Origin: Nitriliruptorales bacterium
Lineage (GTDB): Bacteria; Actinomycetota; Nitriliruptoria; Euzebyales; Egibacteraceae
DNA: 9,489 bases
Assembly (NCBI GenBank): GCA_007119305.1
Contig: SKPY01000192.1
Coordinates: 1 to 9,489, forward strand
Direction of reading: 5' to 3'
Shown here: piece by piece, positions 1-6,595 of the stretch
Position numbering within the stretch: position 1 is the first letter of the stretch
Layout: each line of letters opens with the position of its first letter
Position numbers and translations under genes: made by a program
The notes under the pieces: model-generated
What the model saw: only the letters and a program-made list of their open reading frames with translations
The model's database searches: none
Told to the model about the DNA's origin: nothing

Positions 1-1110
1 TCGGTCACGGTGCGCACGAACAACCCGGTGGCCGGCGCGTTCCGCGGCTTCGGCGCGAACCAGGCGCAGTTCGCGATGGAAGGCGTGGTGGACCGCCTCG
101 CCGAGCAGGTGGGCCTCGACGCGTGGGAGTTCCGCGCTCGCAACGCCGTCGCCCCCGGCGACGTGTGGGGGCCAGGCCAGATCATGGACGACGGCTGCCT
201 CGGCGCGCGTGCGTGCCTCGACGCGGTCAAACCGGCGTGGGAGGCCGCCCGGCGTGAGGGCAAGGCGGTGGGGATCGGCCTCGGCATGAAGAACTCCGGT
301 CTCGGCAACGGGTTCCTCGAGATCGCCAAGGCCACCGTCCGCCTCGACCCCGATGACACGGTCGAGGTGCGCCACTGCTGGACGGAGATGGGCCAGGGTG
401 TGCACTCGGTGGCGATCGCCGTCGTGACCGAGGAGCTCGGCGTCGAGGCCGGCAAGGTCCGTGTGCTGGTGGACACCACCCGCGAGCTCGGGGCCGGTCA
501 GACGACGGGCTCCCGGGGCACCCTCATGGGCGCGGGCGCGATCAAGGATGCCTGCGAGAAGCTGCGCGACGCGGGCATGCCGGTGGGCGTCGAGATGGAG
601 GGCGAGTACCGCGTCGACTGGACGCACGCGCTCGAGGACGGCGTCGACAACCCCGTCATCCACTCGACCTTCTCCTACGCCTGCCAGCTCGTGACCCTCG
701 ACGAGGGCGGCAAGGTCGACAACGTCGTCGCCGCCCACGACGTCGGCCGCGCGGTGAACCCGCTGCTGTGCGAGGGCCAGGTGGAGGGCGCCGTGCACAT
801 GGGGCTCGGCTACGCCCTCACCGAGGACTTCCCCGCAGACGAGGACGGGCGCCCGCTGAACCTGACCATCTCGTCGCTGGGCATCATCCGCCCGAAGGAC
901 ATGCCGCCAGTGGAGACGATCCTCGTCGAGTGCCCGCAGCCAGACGCTCCCTACGGCATCAAGGGCATCGGCGAGATCGGGCTCGTGCCGACCGCCCCCG
1001 CGGTCGCGGCCGCGCTGCAGGCCCATGACGGGACGTGGCGCACCGACCTGCCGATGCGCCCCAAGAAGGGCCACCAGCGCAAGCTGGAGCAGTCGCCGTC
1101 GCGCACATGA
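1..1110 (+). CDS. Xanthine dehydrogenase-family molybdenum hydroxylase, molybdopterin-binding subunit (C-terminal part, 5' cut)
   Basis: The frame is open from base 1, so the true start lies upstream; 369 codons are visible before TGA at 1108-1110. This is the C-terminal half of the molybdopterin-binding chain of an aldehyde oxidase/xanthine dehydrogenase-type enzyme, which hydroxylates purines such as hypoxanthine and xanthine in the cytoplasm. Seen: FRGFG at window residues 14-18 (equivalent to the Arg/Phe substrate-pocket segment of xanthine oxidase), EMGQG at 129-133 (cofactor contact), DVGRAVNP and GQVEGA downstream, and GIGEIGLVPTAPA, whose Glu (codon 973-975, residue 325) is the expected catalytic base. 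The TTGSRGT stretch (168-174), the compact EGEYRVDWT linker and the C-terminal end resemble, from memory, the XdhD/selenium-dependent xanthine dehydrogenase subgroup more than classical XdhB/PucD. The exact purine substrate and selenium dependence are not shown. It is followed after 77 bases by a co-directional oxidoreductase. Confidence 0.88.
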   Translation, partial: SVTVRTNNPVAGAFRGFGANQAQFAMEGVVDRLAEQVGLDAWEFRARNAVAPGDVWGPGQIMDDGCLGARACLDAVKPAWEAARREGKAVGIGLGMKNSGLGNGFLEIAKATVRLDPDDTVEVRHCWTEMGQGVHSVAIAVVTEELGVEAGKVRVLVDTTRELGAGQTTGSRGTLMGAGAIKDACEKLRDAGMPVGVEMEGEYRVDWTHALEDGVDNPVIHSTFSYACQLVTLDEGGKVDNVVAAHDVGRAVNPLLCEGQVEGAVHMGLGYALTEDFPADEDGRPLNLTISSLGIIRPKDMPPVETILVECPQPDAPYGIKGIGEIGLVPTAPAVAAALQAHDGTWRTDLPMRPKKGHQRKLEQSPSRT

Positions 1111-1152
1111 CGGCCGAGCGCAGGACGGGAGCCACCAGCGGATCCCGCCGGA

Positions 1153-1171
1153 CGCGTGCCCCGCGCACGCG
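1153..1171 (+). other. GC-rich stem-loop directly upstream of a ribosome binding site
   Basis: A perfect 7-bp inverted repeat, CGCGTGC (1153-1159) and GCACGCG (1165-1171), encloses a 5-base loop. A second, weaker pairing, CGGGA (1126-1130) with TCCCG (1143-1147), lies just before it. No T-run follows, so it is not a textbook intrinsic terminator. The stem ends one base before the AAGGAGGT ribosome binding site of the next gene. It could attenuate read-through, protect a processed 5' end, or be chance in GC-rich DNA. Confidence 0.35.
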
Positions 1172-1179
1172 AAGGAGGT
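1172..1179 (+). promoter_or_regulatory. Strong Shine-Dalgarno sequence fixing the GTG start at 1188
   Basis: AAGGAGGT is a full 8-base match to the anti-Shine-Dalgarno end of 16S rRNA. It sits 8 bases before GTG at 1188-1190. It is the strongest ribosome binding site in the window and supports the GTG start over internal alternatives. Confidence 0.85.
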
Positions 1180-1187
1180 AGACGAAC

Positions 1188-2201
1188 GTGAGCCCCACGC
1201 TCAACACACCGATGGCGCTGTATCTGCAGGACAAGCATCCGATCCGCGACGGCATGGACTACGTGCGCTACGCCGAGCAGCGGGGCTTCGACGCGGTGTG
1301 GCAGGCCGAGAGCCGGCTGGTGCGGGAGGCCACCGTGCCGATGGCGGCGTTCGCCGCGATCACCGACCGGATCAAGGTCGGCAGCGGCGTCGTGAACAAC
1401 TGGACCCGCAACCCGGCGCTGCTGGCCTCGACCTTCGCCACGCTCGACGACCTCGCGCCCGGCCGTGTCCTGCTCGGCATCGGGGCGTGGTGGGATCCGC
1501 TGGCCAGTAAAGTCGGCATCGAGCGCCGCAGGCCGCTCCAGGCGATGCGCGAGACGGTCACCGCGGTGCGGGGGCTGCTCAACGACGAGCAGGTGAGCCT
1601 GCAGGGCGAGTTCGTGCACCTCGATGGGGTCGAGCTCGACTACGTGCACCAGGAGCGCCGGCCGAAGGACGTGCCGATCTACATCGGCGCGACCGGCATG
1701 AAGATGATGGAGCTCGCCGGGGAGATCGCCGACGGCGTCGTCCTGAACTACCTCGTGTCACCGACCTACAACGCCGAGGCGGTGGAGCACCTCGAGATCG
1801 GCGCCCGCCGCGCCGGCAAGACGCTGGACGAGGTGGACCGACCGCAGCTGATCGTGTGCTCGCTCGACGAGGACCGCGACAAGGCCCTCGACGCGGCTCG
1901 GCTCCTGATCACCCAGTACCTCGGACAGCAGCCGCACATCATGAAGGCCTCGGGAGCGTCCCGGGAGCTGCTCGAGGAGATCGGGTCCAAGGTGACCTGG
2001 CCGGCCACCGCCGAGCAGGTGCGCGAGGCCGCGCAGCTCATGCCCGACGACGTGGTGCAGACCCTCGCCGCGGCCGGCACGGCCGACGAGTGTCGCGCCA
2101 AGGTGGCGGACTTCATCGAGCACGGCTGCACCTGCCCGATCCTGTACCCGCTCGGTGACGACGTCCACGCGATGATCGACGCGTTCGCCCCGTCTGGCTG
2201 A
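1188..2201 (+). CDS. LLM-class F420-dependent oxidoreductase (TIGR03842/CPS_4043-like)
   Basis: This 337-residue protein starts at GTG behind a very strong ribosome binding site. It is a single-domain TIM-barrel oxidoreductase of the luciferase-like superfamily, whose members transfer hydride to or from F420 or use FMN. Seen: an N-terminal strand region (ALYLQDKHPIRDG, residues 10-22), KVGSGVVNNWTRNP (63-76), the LLGIGAWWDP segment (95-104), VPIYIGATG (162-170) followed by ELAGEIADGVVLNYL (175-189), and a C-terminal GCTCPILYPLGDD (313-325). Much of this matches my recollection of the TIGR03842 family. Cofactor preference for F420 over FMN is inferred from that likeness. It lies between a molybdenum hydroxylase and a glutaminase-like gene, and a hydantoinase lies on the facing arm. 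A role in reducing a nucleobase ring or a ring-opened ureide is plausible but unproven; RutA-like oxygenation is an alternative. Confidence 0.88.
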   Translation: MSPTLNTPMALYLQDKHPIRDGMDYVRYAEQRGFDAVWQAESRLVREATVPMAAFAAITDRIKVGSGVVNNWTRNPALLASTFATLDDLAPGRVLLGIGAWWDPLASKVGIERRRPLQAMRETVTAVRGLLNDEQVSLQGEFVHLDGVELDYVHQERRPKDVPIYIGATGMKMMELAGEIADGVVLNYLVSPTYNAEAVEHLEIGARRAGKTLDEVDRPQLIVCSLDEDRDKALDAARLLITQYLGQQPHIMKASGASRELLEEIGSKVTWPATAEQVREAAQLMPDDVVQTLAAAGTADECRAKVADFIEHGCTCPILYPLGDDVHAMIDAFAPSG

Positions 2202-2213
2202 CCGCGGCCCCCT

Positions 2214-3149
2214 ATGGATGCGAACCTGGACGAGGTGCTGGCCGAGGTGGCCGACCGCGCCCGCCCGCGGGCCGAGGACGGGCAGGTCACCGAGTACATC
2301 GAAGCGCTCGCGCACGCCGACCCGTCCAGCTTCGGCATCGCACTGGTCGAGATGGACGGCACCGAGCACGTCATCGGTGACGTCGACGAACCGTTCGCGA
2401 TCCAGAGCATCTCGAAGGTGTTCTCGCTCGTGCTCGCGCTGCAGACGGCCGACGCGGCGGAGGGGGTCGCCGAGGAGCTGTGGGCACGTGTGGGCGTCGA
2501 GCCGTCGGGGGACCCGTTCAACTCCCTCGTGCAGCTCGAGCACGAGCAGGGCCGTCCCCGCAACCCGATGATCAACTCGGGGGCGCTCGTCGTCGACGAT
2601 GTGCTGCTGAACCACCGCGACCACCCGCCGGAGGCGATGCTCGAGCTCGTGAGCGAGCTCGCCGGGGAGCAGGTCGCCGTCGACGACCGCGTGCGCGACC
2701 AGGTGGCCGAGGCGTCGGCGCGCAACCGCGCGATCGCCAGCCTCATGGAGGACTTCGGCAACCTCACCCACGACGTGGAGGCGGTGCTCGACGCCTACAT
2801 CCACCAGTGCGCCGCCATGATGACGACGCGCCAGCTCGCGCGGGCGATCCGGTTCCTCGGCCACGGCGGCGTCAACCCGGCCACCGGTCGCGCCGTCCTC
2901 CGCTCGGAGCTGGCGCGGCGCGTGGCTGCGATCATGCTCACCTGCGGGACCTACGACGCCGCTGGCCAGTTCGCCTTCGACGTCGGCTTCCCGTGCAAGA
3001 GCGGCGTGTCCGGCGCGATCGTCGGCATCGTCCGCGAGCGGTTCGGCGTGTGCGTCTGGTCTCCGCCCCTCGAGGACGCCGGGAACTCGCTCGCCGGCCA
3101 CACCGCCCTGCGCGAGCTGTCCGAGCGCCTCGACCTGCGGGTGCTCTGA
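2214..3149 (+). CDS. glsA: Glutaminase-family serine-dependent amidohydrolase, divergent
   Basis: The protein has 311 residues, close to E. coli YbaS (about 310). Glutaminases turn glutamine into glutamate and ammonia in the cytoplasm with a Ser-xx-Lys pair in a beta-lactamase-like fold. Seen: EYIEALA (27-33, usually YIP), QSISK with Ser65 and Lys68 as the catalytic pair, NPMINSGAL (117-125), ARN with Asn171, Tyr195 in AYIHQC, Tyr247 in GTYDAAGQFAF and CKSGVSGAI (261-269, usually GKSGVGGGI). The conserved Ser-Glu before the RN/HN motif (Glu161 in YbaS, Glu381 in human glutaminase, which contacts the substrate) is Gln163-Val164 here. Fold and family are secure, but glutamine specificity is not. 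The gene starts 12 bases after the oxidoreductase stop with no clear Shine-Dalgarno, which suggests translational coupling. It converges on the adenine deaminase gene 31 bases downstream. Confidence 0.85.
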   Translation: MDANLDEVLAEVADRARPRAEDGQVTEYIEALAHADPSSFGIALVEMDGTEHVIGDVDEPFAIQSISKVFSLVLALQTADAAEGVAEELWARVGVEPSGDPFNSLVQLEHEQGRPRNPMINSGALVVDDVLLNHRDHPPEAMLELVSELAGEQVAVDDRVRDQVAEASARNRAIASLMEDFGNLTHDVEAVLDAYIHQCAAMMTTRQLARAIRFLGHGGVNPATGRAVLRSELARRVAAIMLTCGTYDAAGQFAFDVGFPCKSGVSGAIVGIVRERFGVCVWSPPLEDAGNSLAGHTALRELSERLDLRVL

Positions 3150-3181
3150 GCCTCGCACCGGACGCGGGCCGCGGAGGGCTC
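3148..3181. terminator. Possible bidirectional terminator between convergent genes
   Basis: The 31-base gap between the two convergent stop codons is framed by an imperfect inverted repeat. GAGCCTC (3148-3154) faces GAGGGCTC (3174-3181), giving seven pairs with one bulged G, and further pairing of GC with GC is possible inside. It overlaps both stop codons. No T-run is present on either side, so support is only moderate. It is the only space available for a terminator serving both arms. Confidence 0.35.
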
Positions 3182-4191
3182 TAGCCGTCGTGGGCCGCGA
3201 CGTAGGCGTCGAGCTCGGCGAGCAGCGCCTGGCGCTGCGCAGCGGAGGTGAACGTCGCCTCGAGCGAGCTGCGGGCGATGCGCACCATGTCGTGCGCCGA
3301 CAGGCCCAGCGCGCGCTGGGTGGCGACGTAGTTCTCACCCACGTACCCGCCGAAGTAGGCGGGGTCGTCGGAGTTGATCGACACCGCCGCGCCGGCGGCC
3401 AGCAGCTGCGGCAGGTTGTGGTCCTCCAGGCGGTCGAACACCTTGAGCCGCACGTTGGACAGCGGGCAGACGGTGAGCGGCACCCGCTCGCGCACGAGCC
3501 GTGCGAGCAGCTCCGGGTCGTCCGTGGCCCGCACCCCGTGGTCGATGCGCTCCACGCCGAGCAGGTCCAACGCCTGGCGGATGTAGTCGGGCGGCCCCTC
3601 CTCGCCCGCGTGGGCCACGGCGCGCAGCCCGGCCGCACGCGCCCGCTCGAACACCGCGGCGAAGCGCTCCGGGGGGTTGCCGACCTCCGCGGAGTCCAGC
3701 CCGACGCCGAGGAGGCGGTCGGCGTGCGGCAGCGCCTCCTCGAGCGTGGCCAGCGCCGCCTCGGCGGGCAGGTCACGCAGGAAGCAGAGGATGAGCCCGC
3801 AGGAGATCCCGAGCTCCGCCTCGCCGTCGTCGAGCGCGCGGCTGAGCCCGTCGAGCACCGTGGTGAACGCCACGCCCCGCTGCGTGTGGGTCTGCGGGTC
3901 GAAGAAGATCTCCGCGCGACGCACGCCGTCGGCAGCGACGCGTCGCAGATAGGCGAGGGTGAGCTCGTAGAAGTCACGCTCGGTGCGCAGGACGCTGGCG
4001 CCCTCGTAGTACAGGTCGAGGAACGACTGGAGGTCGGAGAAGTCGTAGGCCGCGCGCAGCTCCTCCACCGTCGCGAAGCGCAGCCTCACGCCGTTGCGCT
4101 CGGCGAGCTCGAACGCCAGCTCCGGTTCGAGCGTGCCCTCGATGTGCAGGTGCAGCTCCGCCTTTGGAAGCCCGCGCAGAAACGCATCCAT
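3181..4191 (-). CDS. Adenine deaminase (adenosine deaminase family, type 2)
   Basis: This 336-residue metal-dependent amidohydrolase should convert adenine to hypoxanthine and ammonia in the cytoplasm. Seen: ELHLHIEGTLEPEL (12-25) with zinc ligands His14 and His16, EIFFDPQTHTQRG (94-106), GLDSAEVGNPP (164-174), AHAGEEGPP with His194 and Glu197, RIDHG with His218, CPLSN (242-246) and SINSDDPAYFGGY with Asp275 and Asp276. The EGTLEP, FFDPQTHT, SAEVG and SDDPAYFGGY versions are those I recall for adenine deaminase type 2 (Pseudomonas PA0148-like), not adenosine deaminase, which usually has HLDG near the N-terminus. ATG at 4191 is chosen because GGAG lies six bases before it. A GTG at 4218 that overlaps the hydantoinase stop would add nine residues. 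The product feeds the hypoxanthine-oxidising type of enzyme encoded on the facing arm. Adenosine as an additional substrate cannot be excluded. Confidence 0.9.
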   Translation of the reverse strand: MDAFLRGLPKAELHLHIEGTLEPELAFELAERNGVRLRFATVEELRAAYDFSDLQSFLDLYYEGASVLRTERDFYELTLAYLRRVAADGVRRAEIFFDPQTHTQRGVAFTTVLDGLSRALDDGEAELGISCGLILCFLRDLPAEAALATLEEALPHADRLLGVGLDSAEVGNPPERFAAVFERARAAGLRAVAHAGEEGPPDYIRQALDLLGVERIDHGVRATDDPELLARLVRERVPLTVCPLSNVRLKVFDRLEDHNLPQLLAAGAAVSINSDDPAYFGGYVGENYVATQRALGLSAHDMVRIARSSLEATFTSAAQRQALLAELDAYVAAHDG

Positions 4192-4197
4192 CGTCCG

Positions 4198-4201
4198 CTC
4201 C
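4198..4201 (-). promoter_or_regulatory. Shine-Dalgarno deciding the ATG start of the adenine deaminase
   Basis: On the minus strand GGAG is followed by six bases and then ATG at 4191-4189. The alternative GTG at 4218-4216 shares GTGA with the upstream stop but adds only a Thr/Arg-rich nine-residue leader with no family likeness. The ATG is therefore preferred. Confidence 0.6.
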
Positions 4202-4214
4202 GTGCTCGTCCTCG

Positions 4215-5654
4215 TCACGTGGCCGGGCCCAGCGCCGGCTTCGCAGCCACACCGGACGCCACGAGCGCGTTGGGTCCGCGCGGCAGGTAGTGGCCGTCGC
4301 CGGGGGACCCGACATGCTCGCCATTGTCCACGACCACCTGGCCGCGCAACAGCACGGTCTCCACCGCCCCCGTGACCGCCAGCCCCTCGAACACCGAGTA
4401 GTCGACCCGCATGTGGTGGGACGCCGCCGACAGCCGGCGCTGCGCCCCGGGATCGTAGATCACGATGTCCGCGTCGCCGCCCGGTGCGAGCGAGCCTTTG
4501 CGCGGGTACAGGCCCGCCAGCTTGGCCGGCCGCGTGCAGCACGCCTCCACCCACCGGGACGCGCTGAAGCGCCCGTCGACCACCCCCTGGTGGACGAGGT
4601 CGAGCCGGTGCTCGATGACGCCGAGGCCGTTGGGGATGCGCCGGAAGTCGCCCCGTCCGGCCTCCTTCTGCTGCCAGGTGAACGGGCAGTGGTCGGTCGC
4701 GACGACATCGACACGGCCGCTTGCCACGCCCTCCCAGAGCGCTTCCTGGTGGCCATCCCGCCGCCAGCGCAACGGCGGCGAGCACACGAACTTCGCCGCC
4801 TCGAAGCCGTCCGGGACGTCCTCGATGCCGAGGACCAGGTACTGCGGGCAGGTCTCGGCGAACACGGGCAGCCCCCGCACGCGACCCTCGGCTGCGGCCC
4901 AGGCCGCGTCGGCTGAGGAGATGTGCACGATCACCAGCGAGCAGCCGGCGACCTCCGCGAGCGCGACGACGCGGTGGACGGCCTCCGCCTCGAGGGAGGG
5001 CGGGCGGCTCGTGAGGTGGTGGATCGGCTCCGTCTCGCCGCGGGCGATGGCCTGGTCGCGGAGCACGTCGATGGCGATGCCGTTCTCCGCGTGCATCATG
5101 ATCGTCGCGTCGAGCGCCGCCGCCCGCTGCATCGCCCGCAGGATCTGCGCGTCGTCGCAGTAGTTCGTGTCCGGGTAGGCGGTGAACAGCTTGAACGAGC
5201 TGATCCCCTCCGCGACGAGCGCGGCCATCTCCTCGAGCGTGCCGTCGTGCACGTCGGTGACCATGATGTGAAACCCGTAGTCGGTGCAGGTGCGACCCTC
5301 CGCCCGCTTGTGCCAGCGCCGCACCCCCTCGCGCAGCGAACCCCCACGCTCCTGCCCGGCATAGTCGACGATCGTGGTGGTCCCGCCGATCAGCGCGGCG
5401 CGGCTGCCGGTCTCGAAGTCGTCGGACGACACGGTGCCCGACACGGGCAGCTCCATGTGCGTGTGGATGTCGACGCCGCCGGGCAGCACGTAGCGGTCGG
5501 TGGCGTCGAGCACGCGGTCGGCATCCACCGCCCACTCGTGGGCGCCGGGGGCGGCGATGGCGGACACCTGCTCGCCAACCACGAGGACGTCGGCGGGCGC
5601 GCTGTCCGCGGCGGTCACCACCGTGCCGCCGCGGACGAGGATCCGTCGGGTCAT
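4215..5654 (-). CDS. hydA: Dihydropyrimidinase / D-hydantoinase
   Basis: This 479-residue protein has the family's usual length. It hydrolyses cyclic diamides such as 5,6-dihydropyrimidines or hydantoins to N-carbamoyl acids in the cytoplasm, using a dinuclear metal site. Seen: PGGVDIHTH with His64 and His66, GGTTTIVDYA (90-99), SSFKLFTAY with the carbamylated bridging Lys155 and substrate Tyr160, MMHAENG with His188, VIVHISS with His244, FAETCPQYL (265-273), VVATDHCPF with Asp321, and IPNG with Asn342. The segment after IPNG reads LGVIEHRL, where relatives I recall have LPGVE or MPGVE, a small change at the substrate-facing loop. The ATG overlaps the permease stop as ATGA and has a strong ribosome binding site. 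Transporter coupling suggests the imported compound, or its breakdown product, is the substrate. Dihydrouracil, hydantoin or a reduced purine ureide are all possible. Confidence 0.92.
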   Translation of the reverse strand: MTRRILVRGGTVVTAADSAPADVLVVGEQVSAIAAPGAHEWAVDADRVLDATDRYVLPGGVDIHTHMELPVSGTVSSDDFETGSRAALIGGTTTIVDYAGQERGGSLREGVRRWHKRAEGRTCTDYGFHIMVTDVHDGTLEEMAALVAEGISSFKLFTAYPDTNYCDDAQILRAMQRAAALDATIMMHAENGIAIDVLRDQAIARGETEPIHHLTSRPPSLEAEAVHRVVALAEVAGCSLVIVHISSADAAWAAAEGRVRGLPVFAETCPQYLVLGIEDVPDGFEAAKFVCSPPLRWRRDGHQEALWEGVASGRVDVVATDHCPFTWQQKEAGRGDFRRIPNGLGVIEHRLDLVHQGVVDGRFSASRWVEACCTRPAKLAGLYPRKGSLAPGGDADIVIYDPGAQRRLSAASHHMRVDYSVFEGLAVTGAVETVLLRGQVVVDNGEHVGSPGDGHYLPRGPNALVASGVAAKPALGPAT

Positions 5655-6595
5655 CGCTCCTCCCTTGCGTAGGGCACCCCCAGCGCCTCCGGCGCCCCCG
5701 CCCGCTTGCGGAGGTCGGAGAACGACAGGGCGACGAGCACGAGGATGGTGAGCAGGTAGGGGGTCATCGCGAGGAACTCGGCGGGGATGAACGTGACCCC
5801 GGCGCCCTGCAGCGCGAAGTTGGCGCGCAGCGCGAGACCGAAGATGTAGGCACCGAGCAGGGCGCGCCACGGCTTCCACGACGCGAACACGACGAGCGCG
5901 ATGGCGATGAAGCCGATGCCGTTCGTCGTCGCGGCCTGCGACCAGGCGGGCACCCGCGCGAGCATGAGGTAGGCGCCGGCCCCGCCGCACAGCACCCCCC
6001 CGATGATCGTGTGCGCGTAGCGGATCGCGTTCACCCGCAGGCCCATGACGTCCGCCGTGGCCGGCGACTCCCCGACCGAGCGCAGCGACAGGCCGGGCCG
6101 CGTGCGGAACAGGTAGAAGGCCGTCGCGGCAGCCAGGATCCAGCTCGCGTACACGACGACGTCCTGCGTGAACAGCATGCGCCCGATGAGGGGCAGGTCC
6201 GACAGGTAGGTGATGGCCACGCGCGGGATGCGCGCCTCGCGCGGCAGCGGCATGCCCTCCACCGGACGGCCGAGGAAGGTCGACAGGCCCGTGCCGAAGA
6301 TCACGAGCGCGAGCCCCGACACGATCTGGTTGGCGCGCAGGCTGATCGACGCGAACGCGTGCGCGAGCGCGAGCGAGGCCCCCGCCGCAGAACCGGCGAG
6401 CATCGCGGTCCAGGGGTCGCCGGTCGCGTTGCCCACGAGGAACGCGGTCACCGCACCGAGCAGCATCATGCCCTCGACCCCGAGGTTCAGGATCCCCGCG
6501 CGCTCGGTGATGAGCTCGCCGATGGCCGCCAGCGCGAGCGGCGTGCCGGCCGCTACGGCCGCGGCGAGGGTGAGAGCGAGCACGGTGTCGTTCAC
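5651..6595 (-). CDS. ABC transporter permease, nucleoside/BMP type (second permease)
   Basis: This 314-residue integral membrane protein belongs to the BPD_transp_2-type permeases and is equivalent to NupQ/RnsD of bacterial nucleoside importers. Seen: a hydrophobic first segment (about residues 4-24), then the family hallmark ITERAGILNLGVEGMMLLGA, further hydrophobic stretches, SLRANQIVSGLAL, GLSLRSVGESPATADVMGL (the cytoplasmic loop expected to contact the ATPase), YLMLARVPAWS, and a terminal hydrophobic helix before a short charged tail. The GTG start overlaps the preceding permease stop as GTGA, with GGGAGGAGGGG just upstream. The end overlaps the hydantoinase start. It should pair with the other permease to form the translocation channel. 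The solute (nucleoside, nucleobase or another small heterocycle) cannot be read from the sequence. Confidence 0.9.
   Translation of the reverse strand: MNDTVLALTLAAAVAAGTPLALAAIGELITERAGILNLGVEGMMLLGAVTAFLVGNATGDPWTAMLAGSAAGASLALAHAFASISLRANQIVSGLALVIFGTGLSTFLGRPVEGMPLPREARIPRVAITYLSDLPLIGRMLFTQDVVVYASWILAAATAFYLFRTRPGLSLRSVGESPATADVMGLRVNAIRYAHTIIGGVLCGGAGAYLMLARVPAWSQAATTNGIGFIAIALVVFASWKPWRALLGAYIFGLALRANFALQGAGVTFIPAEFLAMTPYLLTILVLVALSFSDLRKRAGAPEALGVPYAREER
5658..5666 (-). promoter_or_regulatory. Shine-Dalgarno of the hydantoinase gene
   Basis: The minus strand reads AAGGGAGGA, followed by GCG and the ATG at 5654. It lies inside the end of the permease gene and fixes this ATG, although the same frame stays open far upstream. 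Confidence 0.75.

Noticed and set aside
1108..1110. TGA of the molybdenum hydroxylase as a possible selenocysteine codon
   Set aside because: The protein has already passed the conserved family C-terminus. In selenium-dependent molybdenum hydroxylases the selenium is thought to be a labile cofactor, not selenocysteine.
2214..3149. Beta-lactamase or penicillin-binding protein because of the Ser-xx-Lys motif
   Set aside because: The surrounding QSISKVF, NPMINSGAL, TYDAAGQFAF and KSGV motifs and the 311-residue length are those of the glutaminase family. No signal peptide is present.
1758..3977. 739-codon open frame on the minus strand
   Set aside because: It runs antisense to the oxidoreductase and glutaminase genes and out of frame through adenine deaminase. 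Its product is Arg/Ser-rich and His/Val-rich in patches with no family motif, typical of a shadow frame in GC-rich DNA.
3190..4290. 366-codon plus-strand frame opposite adenine deaminase
   Set aside because: It is antisense shadow of a strongly recognised gene and has no motif of its own.
3181..5535. Apparent 784-residue fusion ending in adenine deaminase
   Set aside because: The frame stays open upstream of 4191, but that part is Arg/Gly-rich shadow of the hydantoinase gene in another frame. The real protein starts at the Shine-Dalgarno-supported ATG.
4215..5990. Longer hydantoinase with 112 extra N-terminal residues
   Set aside because: The extra part overlaps the permease coding sequence, is Arg-rich, and lies upstream of an ATG with a strong ribosome binding site and the correct family start.
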